A DNA stretch of 64,000 bases from positions 62,001 through 126,000 of the forward strand of contig JAQXBF010000026.1 in NCBI GenBank assembly GCA_029252555.1, read 5' to 3'. The translations under genes were made by a program, and so were the position numbers. Below the pieces are notes generated by a model. The model had not been told where the DNA came from. It did not search any database and saw only the letters and a list, made by a program, of their open reading frames with translations. Below are positions 11,502 through 21,543 of this stretch, in pieces (the first letter of the stretch is position 1; each line of letters starts with the position of its first letter). The DNA comes from Porticoccaceae bacterium (lineage in GTDB: Bacteria > Pseudomonadota > Gammaproteobacteria > Pseudomonadales > Porticoccaceae).

Positions 11502-13004
11502 ATGTCGCACAATCTTATTCAAGACGCCTTATTCACAGCTAAATCAGTCGCCGAACTCGATCGTATTGCCATCCAAGAGCAGGGTATTCCTGGTATTGTA
11601 TTAATGAAGCGAGCTGGCCGGGTAGTGTTACATGAATTACTGGAAGCCTTTGGCCAGCCTAGATTACTCAGTATTTTTTGTGGCTCGGGTAACAATGGGG
11701 GGGATGGCTATATTGTCGCGGCACTGGCGGCAGCGAAAAATATTCCCGTGCAGGTGATTGAGTTGTCGCAAAAATTAAGTGCCGATGCCAGTGCAGCCAA
11801 ACAGTTTGCCTTAGAGGCCAATGTCCCTTGCACTGCCTTTGATGGCAGCCAGCATATTGAAGAGGGCGTGATTGTCGACAGCCTCCTGGGTACCGGCTTC
11901 AGTGGTGAACTCCGTGAGCCCTATGGGGAAGCTATTCAGCTGATCAATGATTCTGGTCTGCCCATAGTCGCAGTGGATATTCCATCTGGTTTAAATCCTG
12001 ATACGGGCAATATTACTGAAGTCTCGGTATTGGCAGATATGACTATTACTTTTATCGGTGCCAAGCAGGGGTTGTTTACCGGGCAGGGTCCGGTGGCCTG
12101 TGGTGAGGTTATTCTCGATTCGTTGGATGTACCGGAAGTAATCTTCGAGCAGGTACCAGCGAATGCCGAGCTACTGGATATTTTTGAATTGCTGGAATAT
12201 CTGCCACAGCTCAGTATTGATGGGCATAAGACTCAACGTGGCCATGCCATGGTGGTGGGTGGTGAACAGGGCTATGGCGGTGCCGCGATTATGGCGGCTG
12301 AAGCCTGCTTAAAGGCAGGTGCTGGTATGACTAGTCTCTCTACCAGGCCCGCTCATATTGGGGCTATGTTGGTACGTCAGCCCGAGGTAATGGCCTGCCC
12401 AGTGGTTTCTGGCCAGGAGCTTGAGCCATTGCTCGATCGCCCCAACGTGTTAGTGGTAGGGCCAGGCCTGGGCCGCTCTTCATGGTCAGAGCAACTATTG
12501 CAAAAAGCGGTAGCGGCAGGACTACCAATGGTGCTGGATGCAGATGCCTTAAATATTTTAGCTGAGGGCCGTGTGGTGCCCAATCCTGATGGCAGTCAAT
12601 GGGTTTTAACGCCCCATGGGGGTGAAGCTGCAAGATTATTGGGCGTTAGCACCGAAGAAGTGCAGGCCGACCGGTTTTCGGCAGTGCGGCAGTTACAGGA
12701 AAAATACGGAGCTGTGGTTTTATTAAAAGGCCCCGGCACATTAATTGCCGGACCAGGTGAAGTGATAAAGCTGTGCCCCTATGGCAACCCTGCAATGGCG
12801 ACTGGGGGAATGGGGGATATTCTCAGTGGCATTATCGGCGCCTTAATTGCTCAGGGCTGTGACCTGCAAACCGCCACCGAATTAGCCTGTTGCCTGCACT
12901 CCAGTGCCGCCGATATGGCCGCCGATGCTCAGGGCCAGAGAGGCCTTGTTGCTACCGACATCATGCCTTACCTGGGTAGTTTATTTAATCAGAGTGCCCT
13001 GTGA
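11502..13004 (+). CDS. nnr: Bifunctional NAD(P)H-hydrate repair enzyme (epimerase and dehydratase)
   Basis: About 500 residues. The N-terminal YjeF_N half (to about residue 215) epimerises damaged NAD(P)H hydrates, and the C-terminal ADP-dependent dehydratase half restores NAD(P)H. Visible motifs are GSGNNGGDGYI near residue 62 and GGMGDILSG near residue 435. I choose ATG 11502 over the upstream in-frame TTG 11472 because family homology starts there. It overlaps tsaE through GTGA, the conserved nnr-tsaE-amidase-mutL-miaA-hfq order. Confidence 0.94.
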   Translation: MSHNLIQDALFTAKSVAELDRIAIQEQGIPGIVLMKRAGRVVLHELLEAFGQPRLLSIFCGSGNNGGDGYIVAALAAAKNIPVQVIELSQKLSADASAAKQFALEANVPCTAFDGSQHIEEGVIVDSLLGTGFSGELREPYGEAIQLINDSGLPIVAVDIPSGLNPDTGNITEVSVLADMTITFIGAKQGLFTGQGPVACGEVILDSLDVPEVIFEQVPANAELLDIFELLEYLPQLSIDGHKTQRGHAMVVGGEQGYGGAAIMAAEACLKAGAGMTSLSTRPAHIGAMLVRQPEVMACPVVSGQELEPLLDRPNVLVVGPGLGRSSWSEQLLQKAVAAGLPMVLDADALNILAEGRVVPNPDGSQWVLTPHGGEAARLLGVSTEEVQADRFSAVRQLQEKYGAVVLLKGPGTLIAGPGEVIKLCPYGNPAMATGGMGDILSGIIGALIAQGCDLQTATELACCLHSSAADMAADAQGQRGLVATDIMPYLGSLFNQSAL

Positions 13005-13483
13005 GCCAGAAACCGGCCCTAGCCAAAGCTGTGGTTGAATTAGCCGATGAGGCGGCAATGGTTGTGTTTGGTCAAAGGATTGCTGCACTGATAAGGGGTC
13101 GCCTGGTGATTACTCTGCAGGGTGATTTGGGCGCTGGTAAAACCACATTGAGCAGAGGTGTTTTGCAGGGGTTGGGCCATGAGGGCGCAGTGAAAAGCCC
13201 GACCTATACTCTTGTCGAGCCCTATCAATTAGAGTTTGGCTCGGTCTATCATTTTGACCTCTATCGTTTAGTAGATGCTGAAGAGCTTGAGTACATGGGT
13301 TTTGCCGATTATCTGGTTGATGGCAAGCTATGCTTGATAGAATGGCCAGAACAGGGAGCAGGGTTTTTGCCCGAGGCTGACATTGCCATTGAGATCAGTC
13401 AACCAGGCGAAGGTCGCTGTGTTACCCTGTGCGCGAATTCTGCTTATGGTGAGCAGTTAATTGGTCAGTTAGGGGCGGGCTAG
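13001..13483 (+). CDS. tsaE: tRNA threonylcarbamoyladenosine biosynthesis ATPase TsaE
   Basis: A 160-residue P-loop ATPase working with TsaB and TsaD to make the t6A modification of tRNAs. Walker A GDLGAGKTT is at residues 41-49, and the switch-like KSPTYTLVEPY and FDLYRL blocks follow. It starts at GTG 13001, overlapping the nnr stop (GTGA), and ends at TAG 13481-13483, just before the amidase gene. Confidence 0.95.
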   Translation: MSQKPALAKAVVELADEAAMVVFGQRIAALIRGRLVITLQGDLGAGKTTLSRGVLQGLGHEGAVKSPTYTLVEPYQLEFGSVYHFDLYRLVDAEELEYMGFADYLVDGKLCLIEWPEQGAGFLPEADIAIEISQPGEGRCVTLCANSAYGEQLIGQLGAG

Positions 13484-13486
13484 AGA

Positions 13487-14815
13487 TTGAATATTAATGT
13501 GCAGCGCTGCATAACCAGATTTTGCGCCCTTGGTGTATTGGCGATGCTTTCCAGCCAGCTCTGGGCAGCTGATATTGAATCTGTGCGACTCTGGCGTGCG
13601 CCGGACAGTACTAGGCTGGTACTCGATTTGAGCAGTGCTGCCGAACATAACTTGTTTGCCTTGCAAAACCCTAATCGTCTGGTGATTGACCTCAGTAATA
13701 GCCAGATGAAAACGCAATTCGATAAGCTTGATTTAGCCAACACGCCCATCGCGGGAATCCGCGCTGCCGTGCGCAATAAAACCGATGTGCGTGTTGTTTT
13801 AGATTTAAAAACCACTGTCAGCCCAAAAAGTTTTAGCCTTAAAGCCAATGAGCAATACAGTGATCGTCTGGTGATTGATCTGTTTGATAAGAAGCGGGTT
13901 GTCAGTCGCTCAGTAGAAGAAGTGGTTAAAAAGAAAAATCGCAAGATTGTGATTGCGATTGATGCCGGCCACGGGGGTGAGGATCCGGGCGCGTTAGGGC
14001 CAAGAAATGTTCGCGAAAAGGTGGTGGTATTTCAGATTGCCAAGCGAATAGAGAAGCTCTTCGATAACAATCCCAACTTCCAGGGTGAATTGGTGCGCAG
14101 TGGTGACTATTATTTAGCGCATCGCAAACGCTCACAGTTGGCTCGGGATAAACAAGCTGACTTCTTTATCTCTATTCATGCGGATGCCTTTACCGACCCC
14201 CAGGCTCATGGCGCTTCGGTTTATGCCCTGTCTACTAAAGGCGCCACCAGTGAAGCTGCGCGTTATTTGGCCACTAAAGAAAACCGTGCAGACTTAATTG
14301 GTGGTGCCAGTTCACTGAGGTTGGGTGATAAAGATGATGTGCTCGCAGGGGTGCTGCTGGATCTGTCTATGACCGCGACCCTGAGTAGCAGCCTTGATGC
14401 TGGTAAATATGTTTTGAAGAATATGGGCTCGGTGGCGCGGCTGCATAAAAAGAAAGTTGAGCAGGCCGGGTTTCTGGTGCTGAAGTCACCGGATATTCCA
14501 TCTCTGTTGATTGAAACAGGCTTTATTTCCAACCCTAAAGAGGCGCGGCAGTTGAGCAGTGGCAAATATCAGCAGCGCATGGCTACTGCAATCTATGATG
14601 GGCTGGTGCAGTTCTACTCTGAGCACCCACCGGTGGGCACACTTCTGGCGAAAAATGGCAATGCGGTGGCACAGAGCTACATTATTGCAAGAGGCGATAC
14701 ATTGTCGGAAATAGCGGTTCGCTACAACACCTCTGTGCGCAAAATTTTGCGCTACAATAAGATGTCATCAAGCACAATTCGCGTTGGCCAGAGAATTTTA
14801 ATTCCCTCGAGCTAA
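13487..14815 (+). CDS. N-acetylmuramoyl-L-alanine amidase with AMIN and LysM domains (AmiB/AmiC type)
   Basis: About 442 residues. A Sec signal peptide (CALGVLAMLSSQLWA) leads to export. An AMIN domain (about residues 27-125) targets the septum, an Amidase_3 domain with zinc ligands begins at DAGHGGEDPGA (about residue 156), and a C-terminal LysM domain (YIIARGDTLSEIA) binds peptidoglycan. It cleaves the amide bond between MurNAc and the stem peptide during cell separation. TTG 13487 or GTG 13499 are possible starts, and both leave the signal peptide intact. It sits between tsaE and mutL, the common gammaproteobacterial order. Confidence 0.93.
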   Translation: MNINVQRCITRFCALGVLAMLSSQLWAADIESVRLWRAPDSTRLVLDLSSAAEHNLFALQNPNRLVIDLSNSQMKTQFDKLDLANTPIAGIRAAVRNKTDVRVVLDLKTTVSPKSFSLKANEQYSDRLVIDLFDKKRVVSRSVEEVVKKKNRKIVIAIDAGHGGEDPGALGPRNVREKVVVFQIAKRIEKLFDNNPNFQGELVRSGDYYLAHRKRSQLARDKQADFFISIHADAFTDPQAHGASVYALSTKGATSEAARYLATKENRADLIGGASSLRLGDKDDVLAGVLLDLSMTATLSSSLDAGKYVLKNMGSVARLHKKKVEQAGFLVLKSPDIPSLLIETGFISNPKEARQLSSGKYQQRMATAIYDGLVQFYSEHPPVGTLLAKNGNAVAQSYIIARGDTLSEIAVRYNTSVRKILRYNKMSSSTIRVGQRILIPSS

Positions 14816-14872
14816 AAGCATTTTTTTGAAAGGTACTGTTTTATAGAAATAGTCCGATAAAGGCGCCACTCC

Positions 14873-16678
14873 ATGTCTAGTATTCATATTCTTAGCCCGC
14901 AATTAGCTAATCAGATTGCCGCTGGAGAGGTGGTTGAGCGTCCGGCATCAGTGCTTAAGGAGCTGGTAGAAAACAGTTTGGATGCCGGGGCTAAACGCAT
15001 TGATATTGATATCGAGCAAGGGGGCACCAAACTCATCAAGATTCGTGATGATGGCCAGGGTATTCCCGAGGCTGAGCTGGCTCTTGCCCTCAGCCGTCAC
15101 GCCACCAGTAAAATAGATAACCTAGAAGACCTTGAGGCAGTTGCCACGCTGGGCTTTCGCGGAGAGGCTCTGGCCAGTATTGCCTCTGTGTCGCGGCTTA
15201 GCCTGACCTCTAATGCCGGTGATAGTAGCGGTTGGAAAGCTGTTTCTGAAGGCCGTGATATGGAAGTTGAGCTGCAACCTGCAGCCCACCCTCAGGGAAC
15301 CAGTGTTGAAGTTCGCGATTTATTCTTCAATACCCCGGCAAGGCGCAAATTTTTGCGTACCGAGGCCACCGAATACAACCGTATTGACGACAGCATTAAA
15401 AAGTTGGCGCTGAGTCGAATGGATATTGCCTTTAGCCTGCGCCACAACCAGCGTGCGCAAATCAATTTGCGCCCGGCACAGACTCTGTTAGAGCAGGAAA
15501 AGCGTGTTGCAGATATTTGCGGCCCCGCCTTTATGCAGCAAGCACTGTATGTGGACAATGACCGTACCGGTATTCGTCTCTGGGGCTGGATGGGGCTGCC
15601 GACATTTTCCCGCAGTCAGGCTGACTTGCAGCACTTTTTTGTCAATGGCCGCTGTATCCGTGACAAGGTCGTTTCCCATGCTATACGCCAGGCCTATCAG
15701 GATGTTCTGCACCATGGCCGCCACCCAGCCTATATACTGTTTCTAGAAATAGAGCCCGCCGATGTGGATGTTAATGTGCATCCCACTAAACACGAGGTGC
15801 GCTTCCGGGATAGCCGATCTATCCATGGCTTTGTCTACGGTACCCTAAACAAGGCGCTGTCTCAGGATCGGCCGCAGGATCATCTTCAGGCTGGTGAAAC
15901 AGCTGCAGGTCAAATGTCTGGGCAACAATGGGAGCCAAACCAGTCGTCAATTCAATTCCCTGCGCCCGGTTCTCAGCGTCAGAGTTCGCTAAATTACCCA
16001 CTGTTTTCTGGCCCCAGTCATGGCTCGGTCAATGTGCCCATGGATGCCTATCAGAGTCTCTATGCCACAGAGATGCCAGAAGAGCAGGATGATATACCGC
16101 CCATGGGTTTCGCTATTGCCCAGTTGAAGGGGATTTATATTCTGGCGGAAAATGCCCAGGGTTTAATTATTGTCGACATGCATGCGGCCCATGAGCGCAT
16201 TACCTACGAGCGTATGAAAACGGCCTTTGATGATCAGGGTCTAGTGTCTCAGCCATTGCTGGTACCCGAGAGTCTGTCGGTCAGTGAGCGCGAGGCAGAA
16301 GCCGCCGATAAGAGTTTGGAGATTTTTTCTCAGTTGGGGTTTGTGGTCGAGCGCGCCGCAGCCGAGAGTATTATTGTTCGTGAAATTCCAGCTATTTTGC
16401 GGGGTTCAGAAGTAGAAGGCCTGTTGCGCGATGTAATTTCGGATCTGCTGATGCACGGTACCTCAGAGCGGATCAGACAGCATATTAATGAGATCCTATC
16501 GACCATGGCCTGCCACGGTTCAGTGCGGGCCAACCGCAAGCTAACAGTGCCTGAGATGAATGCGTTACTGCGGGATATGGAAGCTACCGAGCGCAGTGGC
16601 CAGTGTAACCACGGCAGGCCAACTTGGTCCCAGTTAACTCTGGACGAGTTGGACAAACTATTTCTTCGCGGCCGATGA
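14873..16678 (+). CDS. mutL: DNA mismatch repair protein MutL with endonuclease-type C-terminus
   Basis: A 601-residue GHKL ATPase that couples MutS mismatch recognition to strand removal. The N-terminal ATPase shows [17 protein letters not shown] and [11 protein letters not shown] Gln/Ser-rich linker (about residues 335-415) follows. The C-terminal domain has DMHA-x2-E-x4-E beginning at about Asp435, a near-match to the DQHA(X)2E(X)4E endonuclease motif, and CNHGRP near the end, matching the second metal site. This suggests a nicking MutL as in MutH-less bacteria. The usual Gln of DQHA is Met here. It overlaps miaA by ATGA. Confidence 0.95.
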   Translation: MSSIHILSPQLANQIAAGEVVERPASVLKELVENSLDAGAKRIDIDIEQGGTKLIKIRDDGQGIPEAELALALSRHATSKIDNLEDLEAVATLGFRGEALASIASVSRLSLTSNAGDSSGWKAVSEGRDMEVELQPAAHPQGTSVEVRDLFFNTPARRKFLRTEATEYNRIDDSIKKLALSRMDIAFSLRHNQRAQINLRPAQTLLEQEKRVADICGPAFMQQALYVDNDRTGIRLWGWMGLPTFSRSQADLQHFFVNGRCIRDKVVSHAIRQAYQDVLHHGRHPAYILFLEIEPADVDVNVHPTKHEVRFRDSRSIHGFVYGTLNKALSQDRPQDHLQAGETAAGQMSGQQWEPNQSSIQFPAPGSQRQSSLNYPLFSGPSHGSVNVPMDAYQSLYATEMPEEQDDIPPMGFAIAQLKGIYILAENAQGLIIVDMHAAHERITYERMKTAFDDQGLVSQPLLVPESLSVSEREAEAADKSLEIFSQLGFVVERAAAESIIVREIPAILRGSEVEGLLRDVISDLLMHGTSERIRQHINEILSTMACHGSVRANRKLTVPEMNALLRDMEATERSGQCNHGRPTWSQLTLDELDKLFLRGR

Positions 16679-17631
16679 GTAGCCAGCCTGGAAATCTCCC
16701 TCGGGCTATTTTTGTTATGGGCCCAACCGCCAGTGGCAAAACTGATTTAGCTATCGAGCTGCGCAAACATCTGCCAGTTGAGCTTATTAATGTGGATTCA
16801 GCACAGGTGTATCGCCAGCTGAATATAGGCAGTGCCAAACCAGATGCCGAGACTTTGGAGGCCGCTCCCCATCGGTTGTTGGATATCCGTGACCCATCCC
16901 AAGCCTATAACGCTGCAGACTTTTTGGCCGACGCCAAAACAGAGATGGAAGAGATTGTTGAGTCTGGGAAAATCCCCTTATTGGTGGGGGGTAGCATGAT
17001 GTATTTCAAGGTCCTGTTAGAGGGCCTATCGGATCTGCCCGAGGCCAATCAACAGATTCGCGACGAGTTGGAGCAGCGCGCCTCAGTTGAAGGCTGGCCC
17101 AGTTTGTACACAGAACTTCAGCAAGTAGACCCGGTCACAGCCAGCCGCTTACACCCCAATCACTCTCAGCGTATTCAGCGGGCATTAGAGATCTATCGCA
17201 TCACTGGTGTGGCCATGTCGTCACTACAGGGAAGCTCTGTGGGTGGGTTACAAGACTATTATGATATCGTGCAGTTTTCATTGATTCCGCAGAACCGAAG
17301 TCAGTTGCATAATCGTATAGAATTTAGGTTCAAGAAGATGATGGAGCTGGGGTTTGAGCGGGAGGTGCAGAACCTTTATCTGAGGGGCGATTTGGATGTT
17401 AATTTGCCTGCGATACGTTCTGTGGGATATCGGCAGCTTTGGGATTACTGCGCCGGTGAGTGCAATTTGTCGGAGGCAGTGGAAAAGGGCGTGATCGCGA
17501 CCCGCCAGCTAGCGAAGCGTCAGATGACCTGGCTGCGAAATTGGCCGAAAGCTATTGAAATTAAAGTAGATAATCAGAGTGGCTATTTGAGCACAGAAGA
17601 AATCTGTGCCCAGTGCTTGAAAATGCTCTAA
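16675..17631 (+). CDS. miaA: tRNA dimethylallyltransferase
   Basis: A 318-residue enzyme adding the dimethylallyl group to A37 of tRNAs that read U-starting codons. The P-loop [11 protein letters not shown] lies at about residues 15-25, and the substrate motifs DSAQVYR and [10 protein letters not shown] follow. The ATG at 16675 overlaps the mutL stop (ATGA). The frame extends upstream inside mutL but the homology does not. hfq lies 212 bp further on, behind its own promoter-like signal. Confidence 0.96.
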   Translation: MSSQPGNLPRAIFVMGPTASGKTDLAIELRKHLPVELINVDSAQVYRQLNIGSAKPDAETLEAAPHRLLDIRDPSQAYNAADFLADAKTEMEEIVESGKIPLLVGGSMMYFKVLLEGLSDLPEANQQIRDELEQRASVEGWPSLYTELQQVDPVTASRLHPNHSQRIQRALEIYRITGVAMSSLQGSSVGGLQDYYDIVQFSLIPQNRSQLHNRIEFRFKKMMELGFEREVQNLYLRGDLDVNLPAIRSVGYRQLWDYCAGECNLSEAVEKGVIATRQLAKRQMTWLRNWPKAIEIKVDNQSGYLSTEEICAQCLKML

Positions 17632-17652
17632 ATCATGCCCATATACTATAAT
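17617..17652 (+). promoter_or_regulatory. Candidate sigma-70 promoter before hfq
   Basis: TATAAT at 17647-17652 is a consensus -10 hexamer. TTGAAA at 17617-17622 is too far (24 nt) for this hexamer, but pairs with the overlapping TATACT at 17642-17647 at 19 nt. Transcription would begin near 17659 and give a leader of about 185 nt before hfq. Confidence 0.45.
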
Positions 17653-17654
17653 AA

Positions 17655-17760
17655 GGGTCAAGGGTAGAATCTGCCCTACGGTGAGTTGCAATCCCACCGA
17701 GGCTTTGAGTTCAGATGCGTTATGCGGAGAAGCATTATGTTGTTAGGCTCAAGGCAGTAT
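17655..17760 (+). other. Structured 5' leader upstream of hfq
   Basis: Three helices can be drawn by eye: GGGTA/TGCCC around the loop at about 17664-17678, CGGTG/CACCG at about 17681-17701, and GCTTTGAG with CTCAAGGC (one G-U pair) enclosing an ATGC/GCAT hairpin. The region lies between a promoter-like signal and hfq. Parts recall the RFN (FMN) element, but the conserved core is absent, so I do not call a known riboswitch. A role in Hfq autoregulation or a separate small RNA would fit. Confidence 0.35.
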
Positions 17761-17843
17761 TTATGCCGCGGAGTTTGTTGTGGCTGTTTTTTGCTGTGAT
17801 TATTGCAGCACTCATTGAATTTTCAATAACAAGGAGTAGTAAA

Positions 17844-18137
17844 ATGTCAAAAGGGCATAACCTACAAGACCCTTTTCTGAATGTCCTAAGAAAAGAGCGT
17901 ATTCCAGTATCTATTTTCTTGGTCAATGGTATTAAGTTACAGGGGCAAGTAGAGTCTTTCGATCAATTTGTTGTACTGCTTAAAAATACCGTTAGCCAGA
18001 TGGTCTACAAGCACGCTATCTCAACAGTTGTGCCTTCTCGCGCTGTGCGATTACCTGCCAGCAATGCCACAGGGGGCCAGTCAGATGGCGACTTTGTTGC
18101 CGATGATGCAGGTAATTACAGCGATGATAATTACTAA
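17844..18137 (+). CDS. hfq: RNA chaperone Hfq
   Basis: A 97-residue Sm-like protein that forms a hexamer and pairs small RNAs with mRNAs. Sm1 ([19 protein letters not shown]) and Sm2 (YKHAIST) motifs are intact, followed by a short acidic C-terminal tail rich in Asp and Asn. The start is ATG 17844, preceded by a strong AAGGAG at 17831-17836; the longer open frame upstream is not conserved Hfq sequence. hflX follows after 5 bp. Confidence 0.97.
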   Translation: MSKGHNLQDPFLNVLRKERIPVSIFLVNGIKLQGQVESFDQFVVLLKNTVSQMVYKHAISTVVPSRAVRLPASNATGGQSDGDFVADDAGNYSDDNY

Positions 18138-18142
18138 TACGA

Positions 18143-19438
18143 GTGTCATTATTTTTTGAACGACCTGATTTTGGCGAACGCGCCGTTCTGGTTCACCTCA
18201 AGCTCAATAGTGAATCTGAACCCGAAGACCCAAGGGAATTTGAAGAGTTAGTGATCTCAGCTGGTGGTGATCCTGTTGAATTTTTAACAGGGTCCCGCCA
18301 GTCCCCCCACGCCAAGTTTTTTGTTGGCACCGGCAAATTAGAAGAAATAGGCAACGCTGTTAGAAGCTGCGGTGCCGAGATAGTTATCTTTAATCACAAT
18401 CTTACGCCCAGCCAAGAGCGCAATTTGGAGGCTGAGCTGAAGTGCCGAGTGCTCGATAGAACCGGTTTAATTCTGGATATTTTTGCCCAGCGAGCCCGAA
18501 CTCACGAAGGTAAACTACAGGTTGAATTGGCTCAGTTGCAGCATCTGTCATCAAGATTGGTTCGGGGATGGACTCACCTGGATCGAGAGAAAGGTGGCAT
18601 CGGTATGCGCGGGCCTGGTGAGACCCAGTTAGAATCGGATCGTCGAATGGTGAGAGACCGCATCCAAACCATTAAAAAGCGTTTGGAGAAGGTCAGAAAG
18701 CAACGTAGCCAGAGCCGGCGGTCGCGAGAAAAAGCCGAAATTCCCACGGTTTCCCTGGTGGGCTATACCAATGCGGGCAAGTCAACGCTATTTAACCGGT
18801 TGACTGGTTCAGAGGTTTTTGCGGCGGATCAGCTGTTTGCCACCCTGGACCCAACCATGAGGCGCCTGGATGTGGCCGAACTTGGGACGGTCATCTTTGC
18901 TGATACCGTAGGCTTTATTAGCCATTTGCCGCACCGGCTAGTTGATGCTTTCCGAGCCACCTTAGAAGAGGCTGCCTCGGCGACTTTATTACTGCATATT
19001 GTAGATGCTGCGGCAGAAGACCGCGCCATCAACATAGAGCGGGTGGACGAGGTGTTGAAGGAGATTGATGCCCATAGCCTGCCAACCATAATGGTCTACA
19101 ACAAGATTGACCTGTTGGATGATCCTCGACCGCGCATAGAGCGCAACGATGAGGGTGTTCCCGTGGCTGTTTGGCTGTCGGCATTGGCCGGAGAGGGTTT
19201 AGACTTGCTTCTCGAGGCTATTGTAGATTGCCTGCCCAATCAAATTGTCCATCAGCACCTGCAACTGCAGCCTGATCAGGGTGCTTTTAGAGCTGCACTT
19301 TACAGCCAGAAAGCGGTAGTCTCTGAGCAGGTAAACGAGCAGGGTGCTATAAATTTGGAAATAAAGCTGGCGGAGAGTGATTTTTTGAGTCTGTTAAAGA
19401 CTTCAGGGCTGAAAATACAAGATTTGGTCTCTTTGTAG
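18143..19438 (+). CDS. hflX: Ribosome-associated GTPase HflX
   Basis: A 431-residue GTPase that splits stalled or stress-arrested ribosomes. The N-terminal glycine-rich HflX domain (FVGTGKLEEIG; GIGMRGPGETQLE) precedes the G domain with GYTNAGKST, DTVGF and NKIDLL. It starts at GTG 18143, 5 bp after hfq. The hfq-hflX-hflK-hflC order is conserved in gammaproteobacteria. Confidence 0.96.
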   Translation: MSLFFERPDFGERAVLVHLKLNSESEPEDPREFEELVISAGGDPVEFLTGSRQSPHAKFFVGTGKLEEIGNAVRSCGAEIVIFNHNLTPSQERNLEAELKCRVLDRTGLILDIFAQRARTHEGKLQVELAQLQHLSSRLVRGWTHLDREKGGIGMRGPGETQLESDRRMVRDRIQTIKKRLEKVRKQRSQSRRSREKAEIPTVSLVGYTNAGKSTLFNRLTGSEVFAADQLFATLDPTMRRLDVAELGTVIFADTVGFISHLPHRLVDAFRATLEEAASATLLLHIVDAAAEDRAINIERVDEVLKEIDAHSLPTIMVYNKIDLLDDPRPRIERNDEGVPVAVWLSALAGEGLDLLLEAIVDCLPNQIVHQHLQLQPDQGAFRAALYSQKAVVSEQVNEQGAINLEIKLAESDFLSLLKTSGLKIQDLVSL

Positions 19439-19504
19439 CGTTAAACTGTATAAGTGATTAAATAGTAGTAACCTCACAACCTTAACTGAAAATTGGAGAA
19501 CATT

Positions 19505-20644
19505 ATGGCCTGGAATGAACCGGGTGGTGGCAAAGATCCTTGGGGCGGCAACCGCAATAACGATGGCCCACCTGATTTAGACGAAGCGTTGAGCAAGCTG
19601 AAAGAAAAGTTCAGTGCGTTTGGTGGCGGCAACGGTGGTTCCGATATTGGTGGTGGCAATGGCAAGAGCTTTTTGCCAATCGCATTAATAGTTGTATCCA
19701 TTATTTGGGCTCTGCTCGGCGTTTACCAGGTCGATGAGAAAGAACAGGCTCTTGTCCTGAGACTGGGCAAGTATCATGACACCTTGAATGCCGGTCTGCA
19801 GTGGAACCCCCCGATTATTGATCGGGTGGTTATTGTGCGGGTGACAGAAGAGCGCCAGTACTCTGCTCGCGGCCTTATGCTGACTCAGGATGAGAATATT
19901 GTCGAGATATCACTGACTGTTCAGTACAACATCGCCAATGCCAAAGACTTTGTCCTCAATATTAAAGAGCCAGAGACGAGCTTGAAGCAAGCGACCGACA
20001 GTGCCCTACGCCATGTGGTGGGTAGCACTGGGCTGGACGGAGTGATCTCCACTGGTCGGGAGCAGGTTGCTCTGGGTACCGCGCAAAAGCTCCAGGACTT
20101 GCTGGATATCTACGGCAGTGGTATCAATGTCGTTAAGATCAACATTGAGGAAGCGCGACCACCGACAGAGGTGAAGGCCGCTTACGATGATGTTATTAAG
20201 GCCCGTGAGGATTTGGAGCGTTTGGTGAATGAGGCTCAGGCCTATTCAAACGGTATTATTCCCGAAGCTCGCGGTGAAGCTCAGCGACTCCGTGAAGAGG
20301 CTAACGGTTATAAGTCTCAGGTCGTGTCCAAGTCTCAGGGTGAAGCAAAACGTTTTGTCAATTTGTTAGCAGAATATGAAAAAGCGCCAAAGGTAACCCG
20401 TGAGCGCCTGTACATAGATGCGATAGAACAGGTGATGACCAACAGCAGCAAGATCCTTGTAGATACAGAGGGCGGCAACAATATGCTTTACCTGCCTCTG
20501 GACAAAATAGTGCAGCAGGGGCCGTCCACGGCTATTGGTCGCTCATCAGGGACTAGCGAGCAAATGGTTGACCGTATTGCCAATGAAGTGATTGAGAAAT
20601 TACAGAGAAATAGTGAGCGAGTTCAATCGGAGAGACGACGATGA
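19505..20644 (+). CDS. hflK: FtsH modulator HflK, SPFH-family membrane protein
   Basis: A 379-residue inner-membrane protein that with HflC caps the FtsH protease. A Gly/Asn-rich N-terminal segment (to about residue 55) precedes one transmembrane helix (FLPIALIVVSIIWALLGVY) and the periplasmic SPFH/band-7 domain with a long helical region. ATG 19505 has GGAG 9 bp upstream; an in-frame TTG at 19493 overlaps that ribosome site and is rejected. It overlaps hflC by ATGA. Confidence 0.95.
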   Translation: MAWNEPGGGKDPWGGNRNNDGPPDLDEALSKLKEKFSAFGGGNGGSDIGGGNGKSFLPIALIVVSIIWALLGVYQVDEKEQALVLRLGKYHDTLNAGLQWNPPIIDRVVIVRVTEERQYSARGLMLTQDENIVEISLTVQYNIANAKDFVLNIKEPETSLKQATDSALRHVVGSTGLDGVISTGREQVALGTAQKLQDLLDIYGSGINVVKINIEEARPPTEVKAAYDDVIKAREDLERLVNEAQAYSNGIIPEARGEAQRLREEANGYKSQVVSKSQGEAKRFVNLLAEYEKAPKVTRERLYIDAIEQVMTNSSKILVDTEGGNNMLYLPLDKIVQQGPSTAIGRSSGTSEQMVDRIANEVIEKLQRNSERVQSERRR

Positions 20645-21510
20645 GTAAATCAATAAAAGCAATCGTTCTGCTGGCTCTTACGCTGGTTGTTGTGCAGAGC
20701 TCTCTGTTTGTGGTGAGTGAATTTGAGCGCGGTATCAAGTTGCGTTTTGGTGAGTTGATTGAAGGCGATATTCAGCCCGGCCTGCACGTCAAAATGCCCT
20801 TTGTTGACAATGTTCGCATTTTTGATGCGCGAATTCTGACAGTTGATGCCCAGCCTGCCAGTTTTTTCACTGTTGAAAAGAAGCGACTGATTGTAGATTC
20901 CTATGCTAAATGGCGTATTGCCAACGTAGAAACCTACTATACGACGACAGGTGGTGTCGAGTCAGTGGCCCAGAACCGCTTAGCGAATAGGGTCAATAAC
21001 GGGTTGCGTAACCAGTTTGGAACGCGCACGTTAAACGAAGTGGTTTCTGGTGAGCGCGACCTGCTGATGAAAAACATCACCGAAGACCTCAATAGCACGG
21101 TTTTAGACAGTCTTGGCATTGAGGTTGTTGATGTTCGAGTCAAGCGTATTGATCTACCTCAGGAAGTCAGCAGTCAGGTTTTCCGTCGTATGACCGCAGA
21201 ACGAGAGAAGGAAGCTCGCGAATTGCGCTCCACGGGTAAAGAGAAAGCGGAAAAAATCCGCGCCTCCGCTGATCGTGAGCGCACTATTGAGTTGGCCAAC
21301 GCCTACCGGGATTCGGAAGAGTTACGTGGTGAAGGGGATGCTGAAGCGGCGGGTATCTATGCCGATGCGTATCAGCAGGACCCGGAGTTCTATTCCTTTG
21401 TGCGCAGTTTGAATGCTTATAAATCTACCTTCTCTAACAAGGGCGATATTATGCTGTTAGAGCCGGATAGTGACTTTTTTAAGTATCTGAACAAGCAGGA
21501 TGTCGAGTAG
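20641..21510 (+). CDS. hflC: FtsH modulator HflC, SPFH-family membrane protein
   Basis: A 289-residue partner of HflK. An N-terminal transmembrane helix (AIVLLALTLVVVQSSLFVV) is followed by the SPFH domain (FERGIKLRFGE) and a charged helical stretch around residues 180-240. ATG 20641 overlaps the hflK TGA. A strong hairpin lies 33 bp after its TAG. Confidence 0.95.
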   Translation: MSKSIKAIVLLALTLVVVQSSLFVVSEFERGIKLRFGELIEGDIQPGLHVKMPFVDNVRIFDARILTVDAQPASFFTVEKKRLIVDSYAKWRIANVETYYTTTGGVESVAQNRLANRVNNGLRNQFGTRTLNEVVSGERDLLMKNITEDLNSTVLDSLGIEVVDVRVKRIDLPQEVSSQVFRRMTAEREKEARELRSTGKEKAEKIRASADRERTIELANAYRDSEELRGEGDAEAAGIYADAYQQDPEFYSFVRSLNAYKSTFSNKGDIMLLEPDSDFFKYLNKQDVE

Positions 21511-21543
21511 TTAGAACAGTTTCCAGAGTCGCAATGGTGGATG

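Noticed and set aside
17655-17760. FMN (RFN) riboswitch before hfq
   Set aside because: Short stretches look similar, but the conserved RFN core and five-helix layout are missing, and no riboflavin gene follows.
17715-17843. N-terminal extension of Hfq with a hydrophobic segment
   Set aside because: The frame is open, but Hfq homology and the AAGGAG ribosome site both point to ATG 17844.
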